Shown: positions 41,327 to 50,244 of the stretch, in pieces | Layout: each line of letters begins with the position of its first letter | How positions within the stretch are numbered: position 1 is the stretch's first letter | Source: Yoonia sp. GPGPB17 | GTDB lineage: Bacteria; Pseudomonadota; Alphaproteobacteria; Rhodobacterales; Rhodobacteraceae | Direction of reading: 5' to 3' | Assembly (NCBI RefSeq): GCF_037892195.1 | Contig: NZ_JATACI010000002.1 | Span: 2,542,001 to 2,606,000, forward strand | DNA: 64,000 nucleotides | Program-made: the position numbers and the translations under genes | Notes under the pieces: generated by a model | Database searches by the model: none | What the model was told of the DNA's origin: nothing | The model's input: the letters and a program-made list of their open reading frames with translations, nothing else

Positions 41327-41806
41327 TTAGTGAAGAGTTGGTTGATAGATTGAGGTCTGGGCCATCGCGCGTGGCGTGGCGAGTTTCATTTGTTTCAGCG
41401 CAAAGCCGAAATGCATGGCAAGCGTCGTCACAGCGGCAGCCATATCCGGGCGCACCAGCAGAATAGCGATCAGCATCGCATCTTCGCGCTGACCTTCGGC
41501 GGCGGTCGCGATGAAATGGGCAAAACTGGCTTCATCGGCGCCGACGCATTTGCAGTTCACGTCATGGCGGACCAGTGGTAAGCGCCCGTGTTGAATGCAC
41601 ATGCCGCACAGATCGGCGAAGGTTTCGATCGCTTTGTGGCCTTTGCCGCTGCCAAGTGTGTTGACCAGATCGGTGATCACGGTGCTTTGCGTTTTTGGGC
41701 TATCACACCACATACGCAGATAAACCACCGCCGTTGCCGCCAGATCGTCATAGTCTTGCAGGCGGCCAACCGTTGCGCCGCCGCGGTGTGTCGGCATCAT
41801 ATTCAT
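41327..41806 (-). CDS. Cys-rich hypothetical protein in the hemP-imelysin operon
   Basis: A 159-aa protein I do not recognise. Its clearest feature is a possible metal- or heme-binding cluster: C67-x-x-C70, H73, H81 and C85-x-C87 (DLCGMCIQHGR, then HDVNCKC). The remainder is helical and without a signal peptide (YDDLAATAVVYLRMWCD; MAAAVTTLAMHFGFALKQM). The start ATG overlaps the hemP stop by 4 bp, and the stop is 14 nt before the imelysin ATG, so all three genes should be co-translated. A role in iron or heme handling is inferred from position. Confidence 0.7.
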   Translation of the reverse strand: MNMMPTHRGGATVGRLQDYDDLAATAVVYLRMWCDSPKTQSTVITDLVNTLGSGKGHKAIETFADLCGMCIQHGRLPLVRHDVNCKCVGADEASFAHFIATAAEGQREDAMLIAILLVRPDMAAAVTTLAMHFGFALKQMKLATPRAMAQTSIYQPTLH

Positions 41807-41970
41807 TTTGTGAGAATGAGCTTTCCGGCCCGTGTGATTCGCAGCACGTAAACCTGATCGTCGAGGATGATATGCGCTTGATCGCCATCCTCGATCAGAT
41901 CGCGTGCGTCATAGCGCGGCAGTTGTTTGGTCGGGATCTCTGTTGTTTGCATCACTTTATGGAGTCCCAT
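41803..41970 (-). CDS. hemP: Hemin uptake protein HemP
   Basis: A 55-aa protein whose C-terminal half matches HemP: a D/E-x-x-D-G linker, 'HIILDDQVYVLRITR' and the invariant 'GKLILTK' end. HemP proteins are small, iron-regulated and usually sit beside heme or siderophore uptake genes; in some bacteria HemP activates expression of the heme receptor. The ATG at 41968-41970 overlaps the preceding stop as TGATG, and the stop overlaps the next gene as ATGA. Confidence 0.85.
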   Translation of the reverse strand: MGLHKVMQTTEIPTKQLPRYDARDLIEDGDQAHIILDDQVYVLRITRAGKLILTK

Positions 41971-42134
41971 CAAACTGTCCTCTCGCGATCTGCGCAGCGG
42001 TCCAGCATCCATTCCAGAGGCAGGCCTGCGCGGCTGCTATCGCTATGCAAAACCTCGAGAAACTCGGCCTTTGTTGGGACCTGCAGGCGATCATCACAAA
42101 CGGGGTCTTTCTGTGCGTCCAATTTTTTTGGCAT
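41970..42134 (-). CDS. 54-aa hypothetical protein coupled to hemP
   Basis: It starts at the ATG at 42132-42134, preceded by AAAGGA at good spacing. The product is a hydrophilic 54-aa protein (PKKLDAQKDPVCDD, then LEWMLDRCADRERTV) with two cysteines and no membrane segment. Its stop overlaps the hemP ATG by one base (TGATG), and it is the first gene of the operon, so it is probably real. No family recognised. Confidence 0.6.
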   Translation of the reverse strand: MPKKLDAQKDPVCDDRLQVPTKAEFLEVLHSDSSRAGLPLEWMLDRCADRERTV

Positions 42135-42152
42135 GACGAGAAGTCCTTTCAT

Positions 42153-42334
42153 TTGGCAAAATTCCGGGCTTCCCTTGTTGAAAACAGGGGTGGCTAAATC
42201 TTGAGTTCAAACCTGAGTGATTTTATAGGATATGTCAATCCGACAACTTTTATCAGGAAACTTTACTTCTACGAAATCGCTGCTAAATGGGAAACCTGAG
42301 TAAAATACTCGCTGATATATTTTGGGAGACGACA
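42153..42334. promoter_or_regulatory. Divergent promoter region between the hemP operon and the iron-binding-protein gene
   Basis: About 180 nt, distinctly AT-richer than its surroundings, drive two iron-related transcription units in opposite directions. I searched for a Fur box, an Irr ICE-type palindrome and a RirA TGA-N9-TCA element and did not find a convincing one; TTGAGTTCAAACCTGAGTGA is the nearest to a repeat. A GGAG ribosome-binding site precedes the plus-strand ATG. Confidence 0.45.
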
Positions 42335-43360
42335 ATGAGAAAGACCACCACAGTACTGCTTGCCTCCGCGACCGTTGCAACAGCAATCGCATCATCGGCA
42401 TTTGCTGAAGGCGAACTGAACCTCTATTCTTCTCGTCACTATGACACGGATGAGCGTCTGTATTCTGACTTCACCGAAATGACAGGCATTACGATCAACC
42501 GTATTGAAGCAAATGCGGATGAGCTGATCGCACGGATGGAAGCGGAAGGCGTCAACTCGCCCGCTGATATCCTGTTGACGGTTGATACATCTCGTCTTGA
42601 GCGCGCGAAGGCCGCCGGCGTCCTGCAATCCATTGAGAGCGATGTGCTGGAAGCGCGCATTCCTGAAAACCTGCAAGATGCCGACAACGAATGGTTCGGC
42701 TTCAGCCAGCGTGCCCGGATCATCTTCTACGACAAAACAGATGTCGCAAACCCACCTATGGACTATGTCTCTCTTGCTGATCCTGCCTATGAAGGCATGG
42801 TCTGCCACCGGTCCTCGACCAACGTCTATTCCCAGACACTGGTCTCCGCGATTATCGAAAACTTCGGTACAGAAGCAGCCACCGAATGGGCGCAGGGCTT
42901 TGTGAACAACTTCGCGCGTGATCCACAGGGTGGTGACACCGATCAGCTGCGCGGTCTGGTCTCGGGCGAGTGTGATATCTCGATCTCGAACACCTACTAT
43001 TTTGCGCGTGCCCTGCGCAAAGATGTCGACGGCCTGCCAGCGGACGCAATGGCCAACATCGGCTGGATCTTCCCTGCGCAAAACGCTGAAGGTGCACATA
43101 TGAACCTGTCCGGCGGTGGTGTGGCGGCAAATGCGCCAAACCGTGACAACGCGATCAAGTTCCTCGAATACCTCGCATCCGATCAGGCACAGGATTACTT
43201 CAGCGCGGGTAACGACGAATACCCAGCTGTGCCAGGGGTTGGCCTTGCGGCCTCCGTTGCGTCCATGGGTCTGTTCCGCCCCGATGCGGTTGATCTGACA
43301 GCCGTTGCCAAGAACGTGCCTGCAGCGCAGGAAATCTTTAACCAGGTTGGTTGGGAATAA
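42335..43360 (+). CDS. Fe(III) ABC transporter periplasmic substrate-binding protein
   Basis: A 341-aa FbpA/FutA-type protein with a signal peptide (cleavage after AFA, residue 24). The mature N terminus 'LNLYSSRHYDTDERLYSDF' holds the first His/Tyr-type ligands. 'ISISNTYYFARAL' contains the paired tyrosines that coordinate ferric iron. 'VCHRSSTNVYSQTLVSAII' and the GVAANAPNRDNAIKFLEYL end are typical. It delivers Fe3+ to an inner-membrane permease, but no permease or ATPase gene follows; a terminator comes 23 nt after the stop, so the rest of the transporter is elsewhere. I start at the ATG with a GGAG site rather than at an upstream in-frame ATG. Confidence 0.9.
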   Translation: MRKTTTVLLASATVATAIASSAFAEGELNLYSSRHYDTDERLYSDFTEMTGITINRIEANADELIARMEAEGVNSPADILLTVDTSRLERAKAAGVLQSIESDVLEARIPENLQDADNEWFGFSQRARIIFYDKTDVANPPMDYVSLADPAYEGMVCHRSSTNVYSQTLVSAIIENFGTEAATEWAQGFVNNFARDPQGGDTDQLRGLVSGECDISISNTYYFARALRKDVDGLPADAMANIGWIFPAQNAEGAHMNLSGGGVAANAPNRDNAIKFLEYLASDQAQDYFSAGNDEYPAVPGVGLAASVASMGLFRPDAVDLTAVAKNVPAAQEIFNQVGWE

Positions 43361-43382
43361 TCCTGCCACCTCTCCTGACAAG

Positions 43383-43412
43383 AAAGGGCGCCGTTCTCGC
43401 GGCGCCCTTTTT
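43383..43412 (+). terminator. Rho-independent terminator after the iron-binding-protein gene
   Basis: AAAGGGCGCCG (43383-43393) pairs with CGGCGCCCTTT (43400-43410), loop 6 nt, followed by TTT. It lies 23 nt after the stop. Confidence 0.85.
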
Positions 43413-43923
43413 CATTGCATGACCGCAGGCTAGGGTTGGAGGGTGTCGTAGTCACCTCTCAAAGGTGATTATTGGCCCCATGCGGTAGCTGCCCCGCTGC
43501 ACGCTTCGGGGGCCGCAGGAAACGTTGTCGCGGGCGTTTTCACCTGCGCTTACGCGGAGAAAATGACAATGGTGTCAAAGTCAACCTGACTGCCGCATGT
43601 CTGCTAAGCCGACCGGTTATTGTTGAAATTCGCCTGTCTTGCAGTGTTTGGCGTGGATTCCACTGAAGAAATCGGGGTAACCAGTGGCAAGGTTGTCGCT
43701 GGCGTGTCAGTGCCGGTTCTTGAAACGTACATTTCCATGGATTCCCGCAAAGACATTGAAGCAAGAAAACGTCGCACCAGCTGCCGTTTATGAAGCTCGC
43801 AAAATCAGGAGATTTGCACTCTTTTTGGGATATCTGCTGCGCCACATTGTACAATCTCTATGCCGTTTTAGGTGCGATACAGATCGGTAGAATAAAGCTC
43901 TCTTGCAAGTCGACTTTCTACAC
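43413..43923. other. 510-nt stretch without a recognised gene
   Basis: It lies between two terminators. Short frames exist but have no ribosome-binding sites and no recognisable product. A GCTAAGC heptamer is at 43603-43609; collapsing it does not create a convincing frame. Two segments encode similar short peptides if read in the plus strand (GNVVAGVF near 43.52 kb and GKVVAGVS near 43.69 kb), possibly chance. It could be a decayed gene or a non-coding RNA locus. Confidence 0.4.
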
Positions 43924-43947
43924 AAAAGCGAGCCAACGAAGGCTCGC
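43924..43947 (-). terminator. Rho-independent terminator after dps
   Basis: On the minus strand GCGAGCC pairs with GGCTCGC (43941-43947 with 43928-43934) around a 6-nt loop, followed by TTTT. It lies 25 nt beyond the dps stop. Confidence 0.75.
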
Positions 43948-43972
43948 CTATGTCTAAACTACTGTCGGATGC

Positions 43973-44443
43973 TCATGCCAAGTGTGACCGCAGGAACCAT
44001 GCGAATTTTTCATGCGTCTGCCCACGCGCAATGCACAGATCTTCGGTCAGTGTATCGCCATGCTTGGCGGCCAACTCACCACAACCAGCAATTGTTGCAG
44101 CCAGCGCCTCTTGCGCATCCTGCATCATCTTGATCATTTCCTTGTCCGTGGCATGGCCATCATGCTCATCAATCTTTGACCGCTTCAGCATACCTGCAAG
44201 CGTGCCTTCGGCATGGGCGTCAATGGCACGAATACGTTCGGCCAGATCATCCTGCGCGGTAAAGTGATCTTCGTAGATTTCCTGAAACAAGGCGTGCAAG
44301 GGCCCGAATGCCATGCCTTTTACGTTCCAGTGAAAGTTCTGCGCCAGCATCGTTGTCACCGCCGTCTCGGCCACAGATTGGTTTAGAGCGTCTGCAATTG
44401 CGGTTTTGGCGTCTGTGCTAAGTGCGCTGGCTGTCTGTGTCAT
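43973..44443 (-). CDS. dps: Dps-type ferritin-like DNA-protection protein
   Basis: A 156-aa protein of the Dps family from the ATG at 44441-44443; an upstream in-frame ATG at 44536 gives an unlikely 31-residue extension. The 'QNFHWNVKGMAFGPLHALFQEIYEDHFTAQDDLAERI' region, split across two helices, contains the inter-subunit ferroxidase ligands (His of NFHW, Asp/Glu of the D-D-x-x-E-R stretch). The family forms dodecamers that oxidise and store iron with H2O2 and protect DNA in starvation. Its place in an iron-gene cluster fits. It has its own terminator. Confidence 0.9.
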   Translation of the reverse strand: MTQTASALSTDAKTAIADALNQSVAETAVTTMLAQNFHWNVKGMAFGPLHALFQEIYEDHFTAQDDLAERIRAIDAHAEGTLAGMLKRSKIDEHDGHATDKEMIKMMQDAQEALAATIAGCGELAAKHGDTLTEDLCIARGQTHEKFAWFLRSHLA

Positions 44444-44554
44444 GGCCGGTCTCCAATGGATATAAAAGTCTGGCTGGCTGGCATAGCGCTGGCTGGCTTG
44501 TGCCAACCTACATAACGCTCCAATATCAGGAGGCAAGGACTTTTTAGAATAATT

Positions 44555-44983
44555 CTAAGTCTGAGAAAACTGGTCAGATATGCCTTTGATCAAAAAGGCG
44601 ATCTGCCGCTGGTGGATTTTTGGTACCCGCGACCGGATCAGAAAGGCCAGACTGTCACCGTCGCCGGTGCGTGATGCAATCAATGCACGGATCAACCAAG
44701 ACTCATCAAATGACATCTCGACCGTACCGGGCTGAAAGAACACTGGCTTGGTGCTGACCGCCTGGCTCAGGCATCGGAACAATGCTTGGGCAAATGCATC
44801 GCGCGCCGTATTTTCTTTGTTGGAAATCAAAGCACAAGCTTCGAACAGGTCCGTCCGTGCAGCCGTCCGGCAGCCCAGTGCTGTGACCCGCAGTGCATTC
44901 AGAACACCCCGCCATTCCCCCGGCAAAGCATGTGCTGGGCGCGGAGCCTCGGGGACATCTAGAAGCGGTGACAGTGACAGCAT
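44555..44983 (-). CDS. Hypothetical protein upstream of dps
   Basis: A 142-aa protein with no family I recognise. The N-terminal third is Pro/Ala-rich (PEAPRPAHALPGEW). The rest is mixed helix (RDAFAQALFRCLSQAV; ESWLIRALIASRTGDGDSLAFLIRSR), ending in 'KIHQRQIAFLIKGI'. It has no signal peptide and three Cys. It is divergent from the di-heme oxidoreductase gene with a 96-nt gap and 111 nt upstream of dps. Open frame and composition support coding; function unknown, though the neighbourhood suggests iron or stress. Confidence 0.6.
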   Translation of the reverse strand: MLSLSPLLDVPEAPRPAHALPGEWRGVLNALRVTALGCRTAARTDLFEACALISNKENTARDAFAQALFRCLSQAVSTKPVFFQPGTVEMSFDESWLIRALIASRTGDGDSLAFLIRSRVPKIHQRQIAFLIKGISDQFSQT

Positions 44984-45079
44984 GTCGCAACAGACTTTCG
45001 CAGCGCGGGGCAGAAAACCCTCGCAGTTTCTTTTTCCTGACTATAATTATAGGGTATCCAAAATATTGAAAGACCGTTG

Positions 45080-46601
45080 ATGCGCCAAATCGTGAAAATT
45101 CTCGGAATTGTGGTTTTTTCAACTCCAAATTTCGCTGCTGCTGATCCATTTAGCGACCCACATCTCAATTTTATCCCGCGCACGGCAGACGAAGCCGCCC
45201 GAATCGCCGCTGTCACAGCGCTACCTACCGACTTTTCGCAAGCCAGTGCATTCGAAGAGCTTAGCGCCGGTGCAGCCACAGTACGGGCGCGCAGCAACGC
45301 CGATGCATTCTCGCAACCCTCGGGCAACATTGCGTTTGAAGAAGAGCTGACCTTCAAGGTAGGCAACGGCCTGTTCCGCAAACTCTGGGTGTCATCGCCC
45401 GCGTCTACTCTGGCCTCGGACGGGCTGGGACCACTGTTCAATGCGCGGTCCTGCCAACGCTGCCATATCAAGGATGGACGCGGCCACCCACCTGAATACG
45501 GCGATGACAACGCTATCTCGATGCTGATGCGCGTGTCGATCCCCGGCGGATACCGCGAAAAGACAGCAGAACTGGAGGCTTACCTCGCCACTTTGCCTGA
45601 TCCCAATTATGGTGAGCAAATTCAGGACTTCTCGGTTCAGGGGTTTGATGCCGAAGCGCAGATCCAGATCACCTATACCGAGGAGGAGGTCTTGTTATCA
45701 GATGGCGAAGTCGTGTCGCTCCGCCGCCCTGAATACGGGCTCACCGATCTCAACTACGGCCCCTTGCATCCCGACATCATGCTTTCACCGCGCGTAGCAC
45801 CACAAATGATTGGGCTCGGCCTGCTTGAGGCTATCCCGGCGACGGATATCCTTGCAAATGCTGATCCGGATGACCTGGATGGCGATGGTGTGTCCGGCAG
45901 ACCCAATATCGTCTGGTCCAAGGAGTATGATCAATATATGCTCGGGCGGTTCGGCCTGAAAGCTAAGCAACCCAACCGTGCGCCAGCAATCTGCCGACGC
46001 CTTTGCCGGCGACATCGGAATTTCATCACCGATCAACCCCAATGGCGCTGGCGAATGCACAGAAACGCAGGTCGCATGCCAAAATGCGATTCATGGTGAT
46101 GGCGATGACCGTGTGCATGAAATTGATGCGGAAATCCTCGATCTGGTGACCTTCTACAGCCAAAATCTGGCCGTACCTGCGCGGCGCGACGTCGATGATC
46201 CGCAGGTGCTACACGGCAAGCAGGTATTCCACACCACAGGATGTGTAGCCTGCCATACACCAAGTTTCGTGACGCACCGCCTGGAAGACCAGCCCGCGCA
46301 AAGCTTTCAACTCATCTGGCCTTATACCGATATGTTGTTACATGACATGGGCGAAGGGCTGGCTGATCACCGGCCAGAGGCGCAGGCGAATGGGTATGAG
46401 TGGCGAACCCCGCCACTCTGGGGCATCGGTATGACCGAGCAGGTCAGCGGCCACACCTATTTCTTGCACGACGGTCGGGCGCGGTCCTTACTCGAAGCCA
46501 TCCTGTGGCATGGCGGCGAAGCACAAGCCCAACGCGATGCCGTTGTCGAGATGCCATCAGAAGATCGCGATGCCCTGATCAAATTTTTGGAATCCCTATG
46601 A
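45080..46601 (+). CDS. Di-heme c-type oxidoreductase (DUF1111, putative thiol oxidoreductase), frame broken at 45962-45968
   Basis: About 506 aa after repair. It has a signal peptide (to FAAA near residue 22) and two heme-attachment motifs: CQRCH (residues 126-130) before the break and CVACH after it. 'GLGPLFNARSC' and 'TPPLWGIGMTEQVSGHTYFLHDGRARSLLEAILWHGGEA' are hallmarks of the DUF1111 family. The frame changes at GCTAAGC (45962-45968); reading GCTAGC gives 'GLKASNPTVRQQSADAFAGDIGIS', the family-conserved segment, and a length divisible by three. It is periplasmic and clusters with imelysin genes in proteobacteria, probably in iron uptake redox. Its stop overlaps the next ATG (ATGA). I chose ATG 45080 over the TTG three bases earlier. 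Confidence 0.85.
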
Positions 46602-47605
46602 GAACCTTTCTTCTGGCTTGCACCGTTGCTGCGCTGCCCGCTTTTGCGTCAGCGCAAACAATCACAACGGATATCGTAGAAAATCACATCCTGCCACGTT
46701 TCAATGCGCTCGGGGCAAGTGGCCAGGCCCTCTCTGACGCAGCTACCCGCGATTGCACCGCCACATCCACACCACTACGCGCGGCTTATGGCACGGCCTT
46801 CGACGCATGGATCGCCGTCAGCCATATGCGTTTTGGCCCAACAGAAACCGAAGACCGTGCCTTTGCGCTCGCTTTCTGGCCCGATAGCCGGGGCGCCACA
46901 CCCAAAGCACTGGCCACATTGATCAGCGACGCAGACCCGATTGCGCAAAGTGCTGAAGCTTACCGCGACATGTCCATTGCAGCCCGTGGCTTTTTTGCCA
47001 TGGAGTTCCTGCTTTATGATTCAACAATCAGTACTGCAGGTGATGATGACTATCGCTGCCAATTGGTCCAGACCGTCGCCGCCGATATCGCAAACCTGAC
47101 GCAGGACATCGCCACCGATTGGCAAAGCACCTATGCTGCACTGTTGACCAACCCCACCGATGACGGGCTCTACCGGTCCGACCTCGAGGCCCAGCAAGAA
47201 CTCTTCAAAGCTCTGACCACGGGGCTGCAATTGACCTCTGACGCGCGGTTGGCCCGGCCCTTGGGCACCTTCGATCGTCCGCGTCCCAGAAGGGCAGAGG
47301 CATGGCGCTCGGAACGCTCTGCCCGTCATGTCTCGGTTGCCCTCACAAATTTGGCTGATCTGGGGGAGCGGCTGTCACAGGACGACCCCGCGTTACAAGA
47401 GGAGCTGTTGGCCGCCTTTGCACGCGCGCAGGCTCAGATTGACGCACTTGACGACCCCGCCTTTGCGGGTGTCGCCAACCCCGTCTCGCGCATCAAGGTT
47501 GAGGCGATCCGCAGCCGCGTCGAAGAAATCCGCGAGATTGCAAGCAATGATCTGGGAACCAGCCTCGGCGTGGCGTCCGGGTTCAACGCGCTTGACGGTG
47601 ATTGA
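46598..47605 (+). CDS. Imelysin-like periplasmic protein
   Basis: A 335-aa protein with a signal peptide (cleavage after ASA, residue 19). Imelysin-fold features are 'LRAAYGTAFDAWIAVSHMRFGPTETEDRAFALAFWPDSRG' and 'RGFFAMEFLLYD'. The latter aligns with the GxHxxE region of the sister imelysin at 40050, but the His is replaced by Phe, so the motif is incomplete. This divergence is typical of the second imelysin in such operons. It probably works with the di-heme protein and the DUF1513 protein in periplasmic iron handling. The ATG overlaps the upstream stop, and its TGA overlaps the downstream ATG (TGATG). Confidence 0.8.
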   Translation: MRTFLLACTVAALPAFASAQTITTDIVENHILPRFNALGASGQALSDAATRDCTATSTPLRAAYGTAFDAWIAVSHMRFGPTETEDRAFALAFWPDSRGATPKALATLISDADPIAQSAEAYRDMSIAARGFFAMEFLLYDSTISTAGDDDYRCQLVQTVAADIANLTQDIATDWQSTYAALLTNPTDDGLYRSDLEAQQELFKALTTGLQLTSDARLARPLGTFDRPRPRRAEAWRSERSARHVSVALTNLADLGERLSQDDPALQEELLAAFARAQAQIDALDDPAFAGVANPVSRIKVEAIRSRVEEIREIASNDLGTSLGVASGFNALDGD

Positions 47606-48732
47606 TGGCGAACCGCAGGCAATTCCTTACTGGGCTTTTGGCAACAGGCCTCGCGCCACTGCCGACGTGGGCTGACGCGGGATCACCTGCGTTTCTGTCA
47701 GCGGCCGCACGGGCAGATGGTGCCTATGTGCTTTGTGGGATCAGTACGGATCGGGACATTCTGTTTCAGATCCCGCTGCCTACCCGTGGCCACGCCGCAG
47801 CGGCACATCCGATAAAACCGCTGGCCGTGGCTTTTGCCCGCCGTCCCGGGGCGTTTGCAGTCGTGGTTGACTGCGCATCAGGCCAATCCATCGCCATGCT
47901 TAACGCGCCTCAGGGGCGGCATTTTTACGGACACGGCGCCTTTAGCCAGGATGGTGCATGGCTGTTTACAACCGAAAACGACTACGAGGCAGGGACCGGG
48001 CGTGTTGGCGTGTGGGACGTGTCCGCCGGTTTCCAGCGCGCGGCAGAGTTTGCCAGCGGTGGCATCGGGCCGCATGACATCAAACGATTGCCAGATACCG
48101 ATACGCTGGTGGTCGCCAATGGCGGCATCGACACGCATCCGGACAGCGGTCGCACCAAACTGAACATCGCGACGATGCGACCAAACTTGAGCTACATTGC
48201 GGATGGTAAGGTTGTTGAGGTGGTAACGCTCGATCCCGACTACCATAAGAACTCAATCCGGCATCTCAGCGTGGCCCATGATGGCAACGTGGCCTTTGGC
48301 ATGCAGTGGCAAGGCGATGGCCCAGCTTTGCCGCTGGTCGGCACGCATATGCGTGCCAAGGCACCGCATCTCTTTTCAATCGAAAGTACGGCGCTGCGCC
48401 AGATGCAGGGCTATGTTGGCAGCATCACCTTTGGACAAAGCGGGGCTGAGGTGATTGCCACATCGCCCCGCGGTGGCCTGGTACAGCGCTTTGACGCGAC
48501 GGTCGGCGCCTTGACCAACCAAACCCCGCTTGAAGACGCATGTGGCGTGGCCAATGCACCCGGTGAAGTGATCGTGACCACGGGTACGGGCAAGATTGTC
48601 GGGCTGAATAGTGATCAGACAACCACACATGCCGCATTGCGATGGGACAATCACCTGATATCGTTGAGGGCCGAAACCCATAGCTTACGCCCTCGCCAGT
48701 TTCCGGAACGCGGTACCAAACGCGGCGTCTGA
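47605..48732 (+). CDS. DUF1513 beta-propeller protein, Tat-type leader
   Basis: A 375-aa protein. It starts 'MANRRQFLTGLLATGLAPLPTWA': paired Arg followed by F-L and a hydrophobic run suggests twin-arginine export. The body matches DUF1513 (RGHAAAAHPIKPLAVAFARRPG, FYGHGAFSQDGAWLFTTEND, GIGPHDIKRLPDTDTLVVANGGIDTHPD, HLSVAHDGNVAFGMQWQG), a predicted seven-bladed propeller. It is the last gene of the di-heme/imelysin operon, which in pseudomonads is known to be iron-responsive. Tat export suggests a folded or cofactor-loaded state, but no cofactor motif is visible. Confidence 0.85.
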   Translation: MANRRQFLTGLLATGLAPLPTWADAGSPAFLSAAARADGAYVLCGISTDRDILFQIPLPTRGHAAAAHPIKPLAVAFARRPGAFAVVVDCASGQSIAMLNAPQGRHFYGHGAFSQDGAWLFTTENDYEAGTGRVGVWDVSAGFQRAAEFASGGIGPHDIKRLPDTDTLVVANGGIDTHPDSGRTKLNIATMRPNLSYIADGKVVEVVTLDPDYHKNSIRHLSVAHDGNVAFGMQWQGDGPALPLVGTHMRAKAPHLFSIESTALRQMQGYVGSITFGQSGAEVIATSPRGGLVQRFDATVGALTNQTPLEDACGVANAPGEVIVTTGTGKIVGLNSDQTTTHAALRWDNHLISLRAETHSLRPRQFPERGTKRGV

Positions 48733-48800
48733 GCCGCATAAGTAAGCTATTCTTTGCCAAAGCTGTCGGCTATTCGGACACTTCGTCCCGCGTGGAACAA

Positions 48801-48818
48801 AGGCCGAATCTTCGGCCT
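48801..48818. terminator. Weak hairpin between convergent genes
   Basis: AGGCCGAA/TTCGGCCT with a 2-nt loop, without a T-run on either side. It is placed where both the DUF1513 operon and the histidine-kinase operon should end. Confidence 0.35.
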
Positions 48819-48883
48819 AGGCACTTGTGCTGGCGCCAGACGAGGGTTGTGGTGCAGCAAACAGCGTCATTGCAGTCCATTGA

Positions 48884-50244
48884 TCAGTTTTGGCGATTGG
48901 TCGAACTTGAAAACTTTGGCAAGGTTACGACGAAACGGGCACCACCTTCAGGCGCATCCAAGATCGAGACATCACCGTCATGGGCAGCGACAAGGGTCTG
49001 AACGATAGCCAGACCCAGCCCGGCCCCCCGGTTTGACGGGACCGTGAAGCTTCTAACCGGGAAAACGGCTGCATCAGTTCGTCACGGCTGTCTTTTGGAA
49101 TGCCGGGACCTTCATCATCCACGTAGAGAGTTACACAGTGCTCATTCGCGCTTATGGCGACATGTGCTGATGTACCGTATCGCAGTGCGTTCTCGACAAG
49201 ATTGAACAAAACCCTCCGCAGTGCCACGCGGTCCGCCAATACTTCGTAGTCGGCTTTCGTGTGTGCAACGGCAAGATCGATCTTAAAGCCCGCTGCCCAC
49301 CGGTCTTCGACTTCGTCAGCTACCAAATCCGCAAAATCGATCAGTTCCAGATCAAGCCTGCCCGCCTCGCTGCGCGTTGCCAGCAGTGCGCCATCCATCA
49401 GCGAAACCAGATCGGTGATGTCCGTTTCAGCCTGTCGTCGATCCCCGATACTGGCCAGCTTCTCAATACGAAGACGAAGCCGCGTCGCGAAAGTTCGAAC
49501 ATCGTGTTGAATGCCACCGATCAAGGCCGACCTGGCTTTGAGCAAAGTCGAAACCTGCGCCTGCTGTTTCTGGAACGCCTCGATCAACAGGCGGACTTCC
49601 GGGCTTCCGGCACGAATGTCAGGCAATGCAGCGTCGGGGTTGGCAGGGTCCAACGTTTCGACGGCACGTGCAAGGCGCAAGACCGCGCGAAATTCACGAT
49701 TAAGCCACAGAAGGGTGACAAATGCGATGAGCACCCCAAGAAAAGCTGTTGGAAAACCCACCGGAACGCCCGCTGGGGTGAACAATGCAGCCCCTTCATA
49801 TGCCACGATCAGGACACCGCCCGTCTTTAGGCCAACCCTGAATTCGACTGCCCAAAGCGGCCGACCAAAGCCGTTCGAGAACAGGGATCGCGGCAGGGCA
49901 TAGACCGCCAATGCGCGCGCGCCAAGTGCTGCGCGGTAGGCCCCTGACTGTGCATGGTCGTCTGACCATAGAAGTTCAAGGTTTGTTTCAACTTCGGCAT
50001 CCGATGCGACACGGACGGACATCTGGGCAGAGCGAAGCGCTTCAAATGCACGGATACGTTCTTGAGGGGAGGCCTCCTCTGCCAGCCGAACCATGGCCTG
50101 CAACTGGCTAGGCGGCGGCAGTGCAGTTGTTATGTCTGGGCCGCGAAGAGCGTAGAACAATGCGATCGGGATGGTCACAACGGCCAGAAACCCGATGATG
50201 AACATGACACCGATCCGCCAGCGAATGACGCGTCCACCGGTCAT
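48884..50244 (-). CDS. Two-component sensor histidine kinase, frame broken near 49040
   Basis: About 453 aa after repair. TM1 spans residues 9-32, a periplasmic domain 33-163 and TM2 164-181, followed by a HAMP-like linker. The H-box '[17 protein letters not shown]' has the phosphorylated His247; N-box '[10 protein letters not shown]' and G1 'DEGPGIP' follow. The frame then changes at a run of six G (near 49033-49045). Adding one G restores '[15 protein letters not shown]' (G2 box) and a C terminus ending at TGA 48884-48886, giving a length divisible by three. As written, the frame ends at 48925 with a nonsense tail. The ATG overlaps the response-regulator stop by 4 bp. The signal is unknown; the neighbouring efflux genes suggest an envelope or toxicant stimulus. 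Confidence 0.85.

Noticed and set aside
42153..42334. A Fur, Irr or RirA operator in the hemP/iron-binding-protein promoter
   Set aside because: Only partial matches were seen; no palindrome or TGA-N9-TCA element is good enough to annotate.
42392..43381. 329-aa minus-strand frame over the iron-binding-protein gene
   Set aside because: Cys/His/Arg-rich translation typical of an antisense shadow; the plus-strand gene has a signal peptide, conserved iron ligands and a terminator.
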